Of a DNA stretch of 62,115 nt, positions 46,316-61,800 are shown piece by piece. Location: the NCBI GenBank assembly GCA_958430865.1, contig CAUDNR010002201.1:27870-89984 (forward strand), given 5' to 3'. The position numbers and the translations under genes were made by a program. Each line of letters begins with the position of its first letter. Position 1 is the stretch's first letter. The DNA is from Entrophospora sp. SA101. Its lineage: Eukaryota > Glomeromycota > Glomeromycetes > Entrophosporales > Entrophosporaceae. The notes beneath the pieces are model-generated. The model was not told the DNA's origin. It saw only the letters and a list, made by a program, of their open reading frames with translations, and made no database searches.

Positions 46316-48259
46316 TTAATCTGGAAACCAAGTTGTGAATTGATAAGTTTTATTGATTTTTTCACCAGATGGGAGAATTGCTTCATGAGTAATTATTTTA
46401 GAGCTTGTGGAATTAGATATAGAAGTCTGATTATTATTGTTATTAATTGTAATTAACTGATCATTCTGAATATTATCATTATCACTATTATTATTACTAT
46501 TATTGTTTTTCAAAATTTTGATATTATTATCATCAATGATATCTTTATGACTAGTATCTACTACAGTTTCAGTATTACTATCACTATTGGTATATTTGTA
46601 GTTATTATCGTTGTTTGAAATGATTTCAATATTACTAGTAAATACATTTTCATTTTCATTATGAGTTTGTTGATTTAATTCTCTGTCTTTTTCATCATCA
46701 CTGACAACAACATTATTAACCATTTCATTGGATTTCTTTTTTCTTCTATATAAGATAAGAATAGAAATAAAAGCAATGATGAAGATTACACCAGATGTAA
46801 CTGATCCAATAATTATACCAGTTGCACTGGTAGTTGTATCTATTGAAGGATTAGCAGTGCTAGCAATGATTCTAGGATCAAATGTGTCTAGCCATTTATA
46901 ATTATATTTGTCACTAATATCTAACAATAAAATATTTTCATAATCCCCAGCACCAGTAATCCAACCTATTATTATTATTAAATATAAATATAATTAATAT
47001 AAATAAATAATATATTTATGTATGAATTTCAAAGATTATTATCATAAGTTACCAAATGAGATTATCATGTAATTTTTATATAAATTTGAAGTATGGAATC
47101 TATGTGCTTTATCAATTAGATTATAAGGATAATTAGTAATGTTTGTTGGAACTGTCCATTGGAAAGGAGATTTTGTTACATCTAATATTGCTAATTTGTC
47201 TGATTGTTTAGTGCCACCATACACAATTATCCTTCCATCAGGTGCTAAAAATAAATAAATATTATATATATTGAAAAAATATATTTGATTAAAATAATTA
47301 CAATAATAATTAATTTACTTAATACTGAAGAAAACCCATCTCGTGTAGAAGATACATCACCAACTGTTTTCTAATATAACTAATATTTATTAATATCTTT
47401 TAGTTGAAAATATTGTTATGATGATTATATAACTTACAATATTGGACCATGAATTTTGATTAATATTATACAAGTATATCTAAACATAATATGTATTATT
47501 AGAAAATATAACATTTTCATTCCTTTTATTTTAATTAAATAATAAAAAAATAAATTATAATATTACTTGAGTTGCAGCATAAAAATCAAGGTAAATTATA
47601 GTCTCATCATTCAATGCATGACAATTGAAGTAATCTATGTGTAATATAGATGGACCACTATTACTTGGTGTTAAGGTTGTAAATATCATACTTTTGGAAT
47701 TGAATTTATATATATTTAGATCAATTCCAGTAAATATATATGTGTTTCCATAATTATCTTGTGTATATCTTGTATACATAGCTTTATTTAATTGTAATTG
47801 TCCATTTAAGGTTTCTGGAGTCCATGTATCAAATGAATTTGTATTTATTGAATAAACTATGGATCCATAAGCTGTAGAACCAGGTCCTGCTTCTAAACCT
47901 TTATATCCAGCTATAACATAAAGTGTGTCATTATTAGTTCCTCCCAATGCTAATGATGCACTACTAAATGGTGGTATTACTGATTTTGGAATAATTGATT
48001 TTATTGGTAATGTTTGATTAAGTGAAAATGTTGTGGATAAATCTGGATAAATTATTTGGTTTGTATATCCTGAACTGCCAGAATATCCTCCAAAATAATA
48101 AAGTTTATCATTTAACACTATTGAACTTTGACGACGTATATCTAATAATTGACCAGAAACAAAAAAATTGAAACTATCTAATAAAAATAAATTGAAAATT
48201 ATTATTAATAAATTTAATGATTTTAAATAGTTATGATGATGTTTCATTAAATTATCCAT
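46316..48259 (-). CDS. Kelch-repeat type I membrane protein
   Basis: Exons (minus): 47567-48259, 47438-47479, 47319-47370, 47053-47244, 46316-46965; 542 aa, all GT-AG. The N-terminus has a hydrophobic signal-like segment (LNLLIIIFNLFLLDSFNFF), then kelch blades with the usual GG-x-Y/W spacing: LNDKLYYFGGYSGSSG, DTLYVIAGYKGLE, DNYGNTYIFTGID, PDGRIIVYGGTKQSDK. A single transmembrane helix (IIIGSVTSGVIFIIAFISIL) is followed by a basic stop-transfer RRKKK and an Asn/Asp-rich cytoplasmic tail of about 140 residues. It is likely a cell-surface or secretory-membrane beta-propeller; the ligand is unknown. It is paralogous to the broken copy at 3764-4977, whose sequence guided the exon borders. Confidence 0.85.
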
Positions 48260-48512
48260 TTTTTTAAAAAAATTTATAGTATTAAAAATAAATCTGCGTT
48301 GCCTTCAAAAATGAATATTCTATATAAGGAAATTAATGTAAATTTTTGCTATTTCTCCAAATATTAAAAAATAAATCTATACCAGGTGTGCAATTAAAAT
48401 TTTTACATGAGTAAAGCAAGTATTTGTTTGATTATTACCTCCAACTACACACCATCATATAGAAAATCAATATTGGATTTATTGCTACCGCCATTCTTGT
48501 TACTTGAAATGA
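47053..48512. repeat. Segmental duplication, copy B (partner 3851-5255)
   Basis: Contains the kelch 5' part with introns and upstream flank to about 48512. The small exons and intron ends are conserved between the copies (for example TCTAAACATAATATGTATTA in the intron before exon 2). Copy B keeps open frames, whereas copy A is frameshifted. Confidence 0.75.
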
Positions 48513-49724
48513 GGATTAAAATCTCCTATTAAATAATGGTTCGCAATAAATAGTGTGACTTCATAGAATGTTATCTTACTATTTAAAAATCTTTCTCTGT
48601 GTGTGATAAACTTCAATAGAAATTTTAAATTGTTACTTAAAAACAAAATGTTTAAAAATATTTAATTTTAATAAAAAAACTGAAATAGAGGTTTTTGATA
48701 TTAACTTTATTTAGCAAATTTAAGAAGAAATCAATCCAATTATATCAAAAAAAAAAAAGATTAAATGAAACAATTGACAATAACCATTATAATTGTTGAG
48801 AGTAGCAGTTCTTATTTTGACAATTTGATAATTATATATTGATGATATATATCATACAATTGTAACAAAAAATAATGACAAGAATTATTTATAATCATCT
48901 AGTTGGCTTCAGTACTTGCAATAACTGATTTTACTTAAGACCAATAAAACAGATACTTTTTAACTTTGGGAAAATGGTTCTGATCCGGTTTTTCAAGTGC
49001 AGTTTGAAATCAATCTAGAAATATGCTCATTCAAATCTGTTAATTTGTTCAAAGCATGCTTTTTAAGGGGAATTTTTTCTTTTATTTGACCTATAGTGGA
49101 CAAATATCATGGTCAACTGCTAGTACTCCACCCTCTTGTCTGTTATGCTTTCTGAGAAACATTTAAAACATTCATAGAGCCAGTTGAATCAATGTGCTTC
49201 TATAAATGAAAACATATTAAAACTATTTGCCAAGTATTTTACTGGATTCCTTTTATTAACCAACTATTTATTTATATGATCATTCCATTTGTGTAAGACA
49301 TTATTGCAACCAAATTGTTAATTACCTAAGAAATTTATTTCCTTGACAATTCGGGAAATTAAATAAACTACGGAGTTTATTTATATATGTGAGTGCCCAT
49401 TACAATTTATAAAAATTGCCAGGGAATTCCATACACATGTTTATTTCTTTTTATTATGGTAAAATCCATTTACAATGTCAAAAAGATAAAACATTCACCA
49501 ATTAATAAAAGAACTCCAACATCAATCTGCTTTCAAGATATTCTTCAATAAAATTCTTAACATAATAAGCATTTATGGCTTGATAAACCCTACATTAATA
49601 TCAAGTTAATGCTCAAAATCATTTGCCGATTCAACTGATCCACCCAATTTATTTTTCTGTTTGTCACCAACTATTCCAACTATTTATCAAGTTTTTTTGC
49701 TTAATTTGGAAAATGGAAATTGGC
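48513..49724. other. Intergenic, no gene
   Basis: AT-rich with no open frame worth listing. Its left part is the promoter side of the kelch gene beyond the duplicated flank. Confidence 0.4.
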
Positions 49725-49901
49725 TAGTGTTGGTCGCCAAAACTGTTTTGAAAAGGCGAAAGTCAAAACTAAAATTAAAAGTTATATGTCAAAACTAAAT
49801 CAAAAGTTAATAGTCAAAAATCAAAACTAGTTTTGACTTATGGCGAAACCTTTTGGCTTTCGCGCGGCTGCGAAACTCTCTAGTTTTGGAAACCAACACT
49901 A
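49725..49901. repeat. MITE with 20-bp terminal inverted repeats (TAGTGTTGG)
   Basis: The ends TAGTGTTGGTCGCCAAAACT (49725-49744) and, reversed, TAGTGTTGGTTTCCAAAACT (49882-49901) match at 18 of 20 positions. Inside, AGTCAAAACTA and TAGTTTTGACT are again inverted and GGCGAAAG faces CTTTCGCG, so the whole 177 bp can fold back. TA is at both ends. No coding frame. Confidence 0.8.
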
Positions 49902-50559
49902 AAATGGACAAAGATGTCACTCAGCCTATAAATATATATACACCGTCAACCAACAACCCTCTATGAGGCAATAAACAAATTTTGTTTTAATATTCAAAAA
50001 TAAAAAAACCGTTTAATAAAAAGAATAGAGAATTAATGTAATAATAAAATATACTTTGTTGCTATATCGCTTTACAAAATCGTTATTAATATTAAATACA
50101 TACAAAAATAATTTCTAAACAAATAAATAATAACAATTTATCTTGTTTTCCTTTGACCTCTACCTCTCTCTACCTCTGCCTTGTCTTTCATGGGTTTTTT
50201 TTTTCATTATTATCATCTTCGATAAGAATTGTTCTATCAATATCATCACCATCATTATCATTATTGTTATCATTATCATTATTAGACACAGAATTTCTAT
50301 GTTGGTTAGCCTCAGCTTCACCTAATTCATTCATCGTCATACTGTATAGATCTTCTCTCCGCTTACACTCTTGATAAATACAACAGAGGATATAATATTT
50401 TTTTTGTTTAAGAAAGAGTAGTAGTATACATGTATAATTTATACTGGTTTTGGGCAAAAGATGTCTTTATATTCATATTATTGTAAAGATCACGTGTAAT
50501 CCAAAAGGAGGAGGTGTTAACATTAAATAAATAAAACTTGATTTCTTTATAATTTCAGA
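49902..50559. other. Intergenic, simple-repeat tract
   Basis: A GAT/ATT/ATC simple repeat at about 50205-50290 gives three overlapping open frames (Ser/Leu-rich, Ile-rich, Asp/Asn-rich on opposite strands); none is convincing as a gene. Confidence 0.4.
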
Positions 50560-51230
50560 AATATCTGTTTTTAAACGAATTGACCTCATTAGCAACCTCT
50601 CGAGTTTTTGACAACACCAGGCAGGCTTAGATGCTTCAAAAATAAAATGTTGATGTTTCGCAGGCCATTTAATTTTTTAAAATAAACTCCCAAAATAGAT
50701 TTGATATCCAAGTATTGAAAGCCTTTTCCACCTTCGTATCATTGAGTTTAGCAGTACTTGATTTTTTCACCACGTCGACAACGCAATCCACACAATCTAC
50801 ACTTGTTTTTCCATAAGGGATCTTGATCAAGCCAAAATTACCATCACATTTGAATTTGGTATGAAATTTAATTCGATACTTTCATAATAATCACAATTGC
50901 TAAATGATTTTTATCTTTATTTTATCTGTCACAAGTAATCTTTAAATGTTTTTCGCCTTTGTTCAATTTCTTAATTCCGTCAAAAATCGTGCCATTTGGG
51001 ACCTTCCCTATAATCTCATCTTCATCAAGAACATAATTAATTTGTTCCCTTACTGCTTCATCTTGAATACCATATTAATATAAATGGACTTTACACGGAC
51101 TAAGTTAATAAATCTTGATCAGAATGTGGTACATGCCAACGCCTACACCAACCATCAACATCAGTCAATATATACTTCTTCAACACATTCTCAATATTGA
51201 AAAGATCCAATAGGGGACTCTCCTGATCAG
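50560..51230 (-). pseudogene. Unrecognised minus-strand gene remnant
   Basis: The minus strand holds protein-like blocks in order: DQESPLLDLFNIENVLKKYI, LTDVDGWCRRWHVPHSDQDL, IQDEAVREQINYVLDEDEII, GKVPNGTIFDGIKKLNKGEK, then KCDGNFGLIKIPYGKTSVDC, DCVVDVVKKSSTAKLND and KVEKAFNTWISNLF. Frames change and stops occur between blocks (for example after HSDQDLLT). A single decayed gene is likely, family unknown. The spacing of blocks leaves room for introns, so some breaks may be splice sites. Confidence 0.45.
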
Positions 51231-51537
51231 GAAAATTTAACAAATAATTGGTCATTCATTACACGTTTTTCCCGCATGTTAACTTTGACTTTTGATATCA
51301 TAAAAAAAGGCGCGTATACTCTGGATTAAATAATAATAATAATATTTTGATATAAAATTGACATGATTATAAAAAAATTTGCTTTGACCAAGATGATTGG
51401 TCAGTTGATACAAAATTAAATTAATTGTAGATTTACAAAACTTTTAATAAATAATTCTTCAAAATTAGTCTTTGTTTTTTTTGATTTCCATTTAAATTAT
51501 ACTAGCCAATTCTATGAACTAACTCTATGAATTAATT

Positions 51538-54282
<2,745 letters not shown>

Positions 54283-55678
54283 TAAAAAATTTTTTGGTTT
54301 GATAAACAGCGGATTTACATTTATTTAATGTTACAATTAATAATAATAATAATACATTATTACAATGAAATAAACCTTGCTCTTTGATTTATTAGCGAAT
54401 GTCAACCACGTTTAGTACCAAAAATAATTTCAAGATTAATCATCATTTTCGGTGTGGACGCGGATTATATATATTTATTATAAACTTGTAAAGTATAGCC
54501 ATAAATTATTAAATAGTATTAGTATTAATGAATGACTAGGCAATTAATCACAAGTTACTTGATTCATAAAGAAGACAAATTCAAACTTCAAAGTTTTTAA
54601 AACTACTTTTGATTACTTTAGAAATTATGGGATGATTAACGTCTGACATTTTGTTCAAGTAAAGCCAATTAAATAACGTTACTCTTCTTTTATTTCTTCT
54701 TTTTACCATTCATATCAATTTTTGTTGCTAAAGCATTCGACTAATTAATTGATATTTACTTATTTATTAGCTGCAATTTAAGTTCAACTTTGATGTTTTT
54801 TCTCTTGTTATTACTCTCTTTGTCTCTTTTTTCTCTCTTTTCCTTCCAAATTTTCTTTTGGTTTTTTCACAAGCTCATAAACCATTGGAATTATTAGTCA
54901 AAGTGAAAATGCTGCCACGAATGCGACACTTGCAACAACTAATATATAAATTATATAAATTATATATATTAATATCCATCATCGTTTTGTCATCATCATC
55001 ATCACCATTATTGTTTCGCGATTTTTGTTATCTAGTAAATTAGAAAAATGTACATTCTCAGATTTAAAATTAATAAATTACATTTAAACACACTTGAACA
55101 TTTACTTTTGCGCGTATGCATCAAAGAAAAAGCTCGCTTAATTAAAGATGTCTTACGCGCATAGTAATAATGGCTTGACTATTGTTAAATATTTCGTATC
55201 AATCAAGAAGAAATTGAAAAATCTCCAAGTCATCATTCACAAAACGATCTCAAAGCATGTTCGCGTCGCATCTATTTGAACTTGTGTGATAAAACAAACA
55301 TCAATGAATGTTTTAAAGATTTATACAGTGACGGCTAATGAGCATGAGAGTATAAAATTGCGACCAACTTGTTTCGATTATTTAAATATTTTGATATTTT
55401 GATTTATCAATAAAGCACTACAATTGTTTGATACGCGCGTCGTAAATTCCCTTCGAGCAAGTGGTGCTAATTATACAGCGGGAACAATGTTTTTTATATA
55501 CGATGATTGTATAATATAAGAATAACAACGCCGAGAGAATAACGCGTGAATAGTAGCGGCAATTGCGAATAAGGAAATTATCAGGTGTTAAATCATTATA
55601 ATAATCATTTATAGAAGAGTTATATAAATCCTATAAGATTAAGTAACTTGCTTAATTATTAACATCATCATAGATTTG
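54283..55678. other. 5' flank of SelO, no supported gene
   Basis: Two overlapping plus-strand frames look somewhat protein-like: 55148-55279 (MSYAHSNNGLTIVKYFVS start, 43 codons) and about 55204-55338 (NQEEIEKSPSHHSQNDLKAC, YLNLCDKTNINECFKDLYSD). Neither has a recognisable domain or a clear partner exon, so I do not call a gene. GCGCG-containing motifs (ACGCGCA, TACGCGCGTCG, AACGCGTGAA) are unusually frequent between 55100 and 55560 for this AT-rich DNA. Confidence 0.4.
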
Positions 55679-55742
55679 GAATGTGAAGATTTTCCCTAAA
55701 AAAGGAAGTTGTGTTTCTTTTATAGGCGAGATCTTCACATTC
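55679..55742. repeat. Hairpin-forming inverted repeat
   Basis: GAATGTGAAGAT (55679-55690) and ATCTTCACATTC (55731-55742) are perfect 12-bp inverted arms around a 40-nt loop that itself contains CCCTAAAAAAGG. Function unknown: possibly a MITE core or a structured transcript. Confidence 0.6.
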
Positions 55743-57108
55743 TATTTACTGCGCCTTCCAATTTACAGCCCATAAAATCATGATTATTCATCACCCTCTA
55801 GGCCTTACTCTCGCACCTTCCTAGGCACACAACTCGTCCAAAAAAACCTTTCTTTATATGCAAGTAACATATATTCATGTTATATTCATGTTATATATAT
55901 ATATTATTATGCAAAAGAATATGAAAACCACAAATAACATATTAATTGTTTATTAATTATTTTTAATTATTACTATTTTGCACAGTTTTCTTAATAATAA
56001 TAAGATAATACTAATAATAATCATTTACTTAACTTTTATTGAATAAATATTAAGATAACTAATTAAAAAAAAATTATATACTATAAATCCATATATGCAA
56101 TAATTAAAAACAATCATTGGACAATTTGATTTAATTTAACATTAAAAGTTTTATTGAAATATATTTTATATAATACAATGATTTTATATATATTAGCATT
56201 TATACAAACGTTATGTAAAAATGATTTTAATTTTAATTTTAAAGTTTTATATTTATTATTTATTTATTTCTACAGTTATTATTATTTTGTTTGTAAATAT
56301 TTGCTTCAAGTTTTACCAAAATGTAATCTTTAAATTACCATTTTAAGATTTGCGGAGAGTTAATAATTATCAGATTTCCTAATTAATTTTTATTAATTTT
56401 TTTTGTTTTGAATTTTTTCACAAACGTGAAATTTTTGTTTTTTTTTTTCATGTGCGCTTTTTATTTTTTTCACCCTTGAAAATAATTACAGAACGAATTA
56501 TTCTTTGTAAATATTTTTTTTTTTTTTTTTTCAATTGAAACAACGAAAATATTCTTTTTGCGGATAATGATAAATGGGTTTTTTTTTTAAAATAAAATCG
56601 TGTTTAACAAGTTTTTTAAAAATTATTAATTTTAGTACTACTTTCTAGTACCTAATTATTGTTATCATCATTATTATTATTATGGAGAAAAAATAATCTA
56701 GTGACAGATTAGAAAATGATTAGTAATTGTAGATTTAGAAAAATCAACATCATAACTATGTTCCTAATCATAATTATGATAGGAGAAGGAAGTTGCATGC
56801 ATGCACTAATAATATTATATTTATCATTGTAATGAATTACGTGTGATTTGTTTTCTTTCTTTGTGATTATTCATAATATTTGCTTGGTGTATTACCATCG
56901 TCATCACCATCAAAAAAAATTTTATTTTTTTTTACCCAAAGAACATTCAATTATGAAACACGCACACGCACACGCACATGATTGTTTTCTGAACAAAAAG
57001 AGAAAGTTTCGTTTATTGATTGACTGATTAATTGATAACGTATCTCACATGCTCCGTTATCCATCATCATCATTCTCCATTCCATCTAAGTCGCGCTATT
57101 TGTTACTT

Positions 57109-57110
<2 letters not shown>

Positions 57111-57155
<45 letters not shown>

Positions 57156-57156
57156 A
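57111..57156. repeat. GTT trinucleotide microsatellite
   Basis: About fifteen uninterrupted GTT units. Confidence 0.95.
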
Positions 57157-58208
57157 ATGATGGTGGCACTAATTAAATAACTCCATCAGTTAAAAACGAG
57201 AAATAAAAATAAAAATAACCAAACTTTTAATTAAAAAATGGGATTATTAAAGATACGCGTAAATGATGGCGTTATCTTTCTATAACACTTAATTTATCAA
57301 TTGATCGACAAATTTAACTTATTATATCACTATTGATTGATATTATAATTAAAGTAAACGCTAATATTTTGCTAGTGAAAAAATGATTTAACGTGTTTGA
57401 AATTCGTACGTAATTCTGAAAATTTATTTTCCAAAACAACAAACAACGTTATTACTAAACGTAGTAAAGTAATATATGTATGATACACACATAATGTTTT
57501 TACAAAAGGTAAAGTTATCTCACTGTGCGTTAATAACAGACATATTTTTATTGTGGGGTACATTTTACACATTCGTCTTATCATCATAATTCAATTATTC
57601 ATTATTAACTGTGTGTGTAATTGAACGCGTATAAAAAAAATCTTTCGATCTCGATTCATATTAAATTTATTAATAATTGTAAATTAATTTATTGGCTGTT
57701 GTGTTTTTTTTTTGCAGCTGATTAACAGTCAGAGTTACTTCCAACTTTGGTGACAATCATTATTATTATTCCTCTAGCATTATTCATATATGTATGAGTG
57801 TATGAATATATGGATGCATGTATGTACATGTGACAGAAAAAGTAGAAACAATGCAAAACGATGATCGAAAATCAATTTCAAGCAATAGTAATAAATTCTT
57901 TACTCTAACGATTTCCATTTTTTTAATAAATCATTAAAAACTTATGACTATAATGTACTATAATACAATTAAAAGGAATTTGACTAAAAATGTATTCTTT
58001 GAATTTGAAGACGCCTCAGGGGGGCGAAATCAATTAGCTCCTTATAATAAGTCTTTGCTGAAATAGTACATTTTAATAACTCGGTACCGAAATAGAAAAC
58101 TTAAACGGACACGGACACGCAACTATTAAAAAAGGTGGGATGATAATGTATAAATTGCATATTAAAAATCATACAACCAATTAATGATTTTCGAATTTTG
58201 ATGCTGTT

Positions 58209-58209
58209 G

Positions 58210-58245
<36 letters not shown>
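58209..58245. repeat. ATA/TAA trinucleotide microsatellite
   Basis: About twelve uninterrupted TAA units in non-coding sequence downstream of the PPR gene. Confidence 0.95.
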
Positions 58246-58883
58246 GTGACTTTTGAAAATAAAAACGACACTAAAAAACAACATAATATTAATATATATT
58301 AAATAATCATCATTCCGCGGTATATATTCGAGTGATAATTAAAAATAAGAGTATCAATCATTTAAAACGCGAAGTATTTCATTGATGCTTCTTACTATCA
58401 CTCCAAATTTAGTGCTATAATGTTTAATAATCAAAAAAAAACAAAAAATTCGTAACAATTAAATGATCACTAATATGGAAAAAGACCCTTTTTCATATAC
58501 AAATTTAGCAACTAGTTAGCATGAAAAAGAAAAATCTGGGGTTGGGAAATCAAAAAAAAATCAAAAAAGGAAATAACAATAATAATAATAATAAAAATAA
58601 TATTTTATATATAGATGGATGATTATCATGATATAAATAAATGATAATAATAGTAGTAGTAAGTAAAGTAATAGTAATAATTATAGTTAATTATAGTTAA
58701 CTATGCGAGGATGTTACTTTTTGGCGTACATTTTGCATATATATATATATTAGTATATCTTAAATGGACTAATCTATTTTTGTGAGATTAAAAAAACAAG
58801 GTGAAGTTTTTGTTTATTATAGAAAGCTTTTATTGATAATAAATAATTCAATATTGAGACATGTCTATATATTTGTTTTTTTA

Positions 58884-61800
58884 TTATTGTACATTTTTAG
58901 ATTGTAATTTCGGTAATGGTTTTTTCTTCTTTGGATGTATTTTTGTTATTAATTTAATCACTTCTTCTCTATACAATTTTGCAGTGTTATAATCTGATAA
59001 ACGTTTTGATTCCTCAATTCTATCTATTAATAATCTACAATTTTCTTGAAATTTGATTACATGTCTTATCGATAACTGTTTCAATAGTATTGTACTAGTA
59101 TTAATATCATTACATCTGCAAAAATATGGGAAAAAATTAGTTGGTATTTGTGTAGAAAAAATCAAGCCATGTAGATATATATATGTAATACCTAGCTAAA
59201 ATATTAATCATGAATTTATAAATTTCATATTCTAACTCCTTAGAAAGTCCAATCTTTTCTAATTCAATTTCTTGTTGATAAACATTATCAAATTTCTTTG
59301 AAATCTTACTAGTTTCAGCTTCTTGCCAACAACTCCAATTGTTCCATAGATTCCATGCTTTCTCCAATTGTTTATGTCGATAACATCCAGACAATAATAT
59401 TAAAAACATCCAACCATTTAATTCTATTCCAAGTTTTGGTATATTAACTTTATAAAAGTCCCATAAATAATGAAAGTTCATTCTTTTTTCTATGACACTC
59501 ATATATGAAATAATTAGATAACTTGATATTTTATTATCTTTAAAGTTTATTTTAATATTACTATTATTAATATGTGTTGATGTTGACAACAATGAGGGTG
59601 ATGGTGGTGAAGAGAAAATGACGGAGATTAAATAATTATAAATCATTTCTGCCTCCATAAAAATTTGCAAATTTGTTTTTGGACAGTTGGTAAATAATGG
59701 ATATATATCAGATCCAATCATTAGATTGGTTAGTTCTATTGGTTTATTTCTAGTTGTTGTTGTTGTTGATGATGATGATGATGATGATGATGATTCTTCT
59801 TTTTCTTTCTCTTCTTCCATAGATGAATCTAAAATATTTGTTATAGCTGATTTTAAGTCTATATAAATGTCATCAACAACATTTTGCCTAGAATTATTTT
59901 GTAATGATAATGGATTTATAATATTATCATTCACTGCTGCATCTGACATGACTTTACTATCATTATTATTACTAGGATTATGATTATTATCACTAATACT
60001 ATCAGAATTATTATTGTTGTGGTTATTACTATTATGATTGCTAGCATCACCATCGTTATCACTAGTATTATCTTTATCTTTAATATCATTATTACCATCA
60101 TCATCATTATTATTACTACTGGTATTACTATCATTACTATTATTATCATTACCATCATTGTCATCATTATTACTACTGGTAATAACATTGTTACTATTAT
60201 TATTAGCACTACTGGTATATTTATTTGGAATCTTTAATTCACTGTGGGATGCATAAGTCCATAATAAATTTACAAATGTAATATCATCAGGTATTAATAA
60301 TGAATTTTCTTTTGCACTAGCAATTTAAATATTTAAATATTTTTTTAAAAAAAAAAATATATGCACATATTTCATAAATACCCATAAATACTCTCTCATG
60401 AATACAATGTATAAATAGATACCTTTGAATTAAATTTATTAATATATTTCTAGCCATTTCCAAATCACCATTAATTGCACAGGCATAAATTAGTGTATTG
60501 TAAGTGATCAAATCAGGCACACACCCATTATTTTCCATTTCTTCTAATAGTTCAAACACTTTATAATAGTAATGTATAATAAAAATAAAAACCATTAAGA
60601 ATAATAGTCTATTTATTATCATGATCATTATTGTTATTATTAATTAGAAGGATATCTTTTCTTCTTGAACAAGCATGAATTAATGAATTATATGTGATAT
60701 TCGTAGGTTGTAATTTTTTCTCCAACATTTCGTCATACAATTGCAACGCCTTTCCTGCATCCTTTTGCTAAATTAATATATATATATATACAACACAATA
60801 AATAATGATAATCGTGATGATATTAGTATGTTATTAAATATATATAAGCATATAACAAATTATAAAAAATATAATTCATAATTTATGATTAATAATAATA
60901 AATATAATTACCGTAAAGTGCAGACTATATTATTATACATGCATGACATATATATTGAATTTCGTATGGAATGTATAAAGTAGTACTTTGGTATAATATT
61001 TCGAGTATAGCCTATATAAAAATGTGTGAGTATGTATATACTTGTTCATATTTTTTTTTAAATAATTTCTTTTTAGTCTGCACTTTATGGAATTATAATT
61101 ATTATTATATTAAAAATTTTATCATAATAATAATGATATTACTATTATTAATTGTTACCTTTGCGCAAATATGAATCATTAGTGAATATGTCACTTTATC
61201 AGGCTCACCAATCTCTGAACACAAACGTTCAAATATTGACCAAGCTCGATTATAATCACCAGTATCAGCACAACACTTTATTAATATGCTATAAATCACC
61301 TTGTAATAATAGTTTTTTTGAAATTAATTAATTATTAGTTGAGTTGGATGGATGATGAAGGCATAAGAAAGAAAATAGAATTTTGTGAAAATTTTCTAAC
61401 CTGATTTGGTATATTCCCTGTATTTTTTAAATCATTTAATACTTCAAATGCATCAACCGTTTTTTTGTTCGATGCATATGCTTTAGTTAAATTTGCATAA
61501 CTATGTAATGTAGGTTCAAACCCAACTAAAAAAAAAAAAAATATAAACGAATAAATATGACGAATGAGTAAATACAACACATTAAAATAAAAAATAACAT
61601 ATATTGATGTTTGCCTGCTTCAATTAAATTAAAGGCCGCGATTGCTTTTTTCAAATCACCAACATTTGCATAAAGATTTAAAAGATGTTCGTACGTGTGG
61701 AGTGTAGGAAATACATTGGCATTCTAAACACAAAATAAAATAATATCGAATTAAAGATTTCTTTCCCACGTATTACCGACCCGAATGACTAATTGATTAA

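Larger units (their letters stand above)
55743..58883. other. Long intergenic region, no gene recognised
   Basis: Strongly AT-rich with T/A homopolymers (about 56440-56460, 56512-56532). CACGCACACGCACACGCACA occurs near 56960. No open frame longer than about 70 codons has meaningful composition. It separates the 3' end of the PPR gene from the SelO 5' flank. Confidence 0.45.

Noticed and set aside
50143..50457. Three overlapping frames rich in Ser/Leu, Ile or Asp/Asn
   Set aside because: They arise from one trinucleotide-type simple repeat read in different frames.
59931..60256. Ile/Val/Leu-rich open frames on both strands that look like membrane proteins
   Set aside because: They are other-frame readings of the AAT/AGT/GAT repeat that codes the Asn/Ser/Asp tract of the PPR protein.
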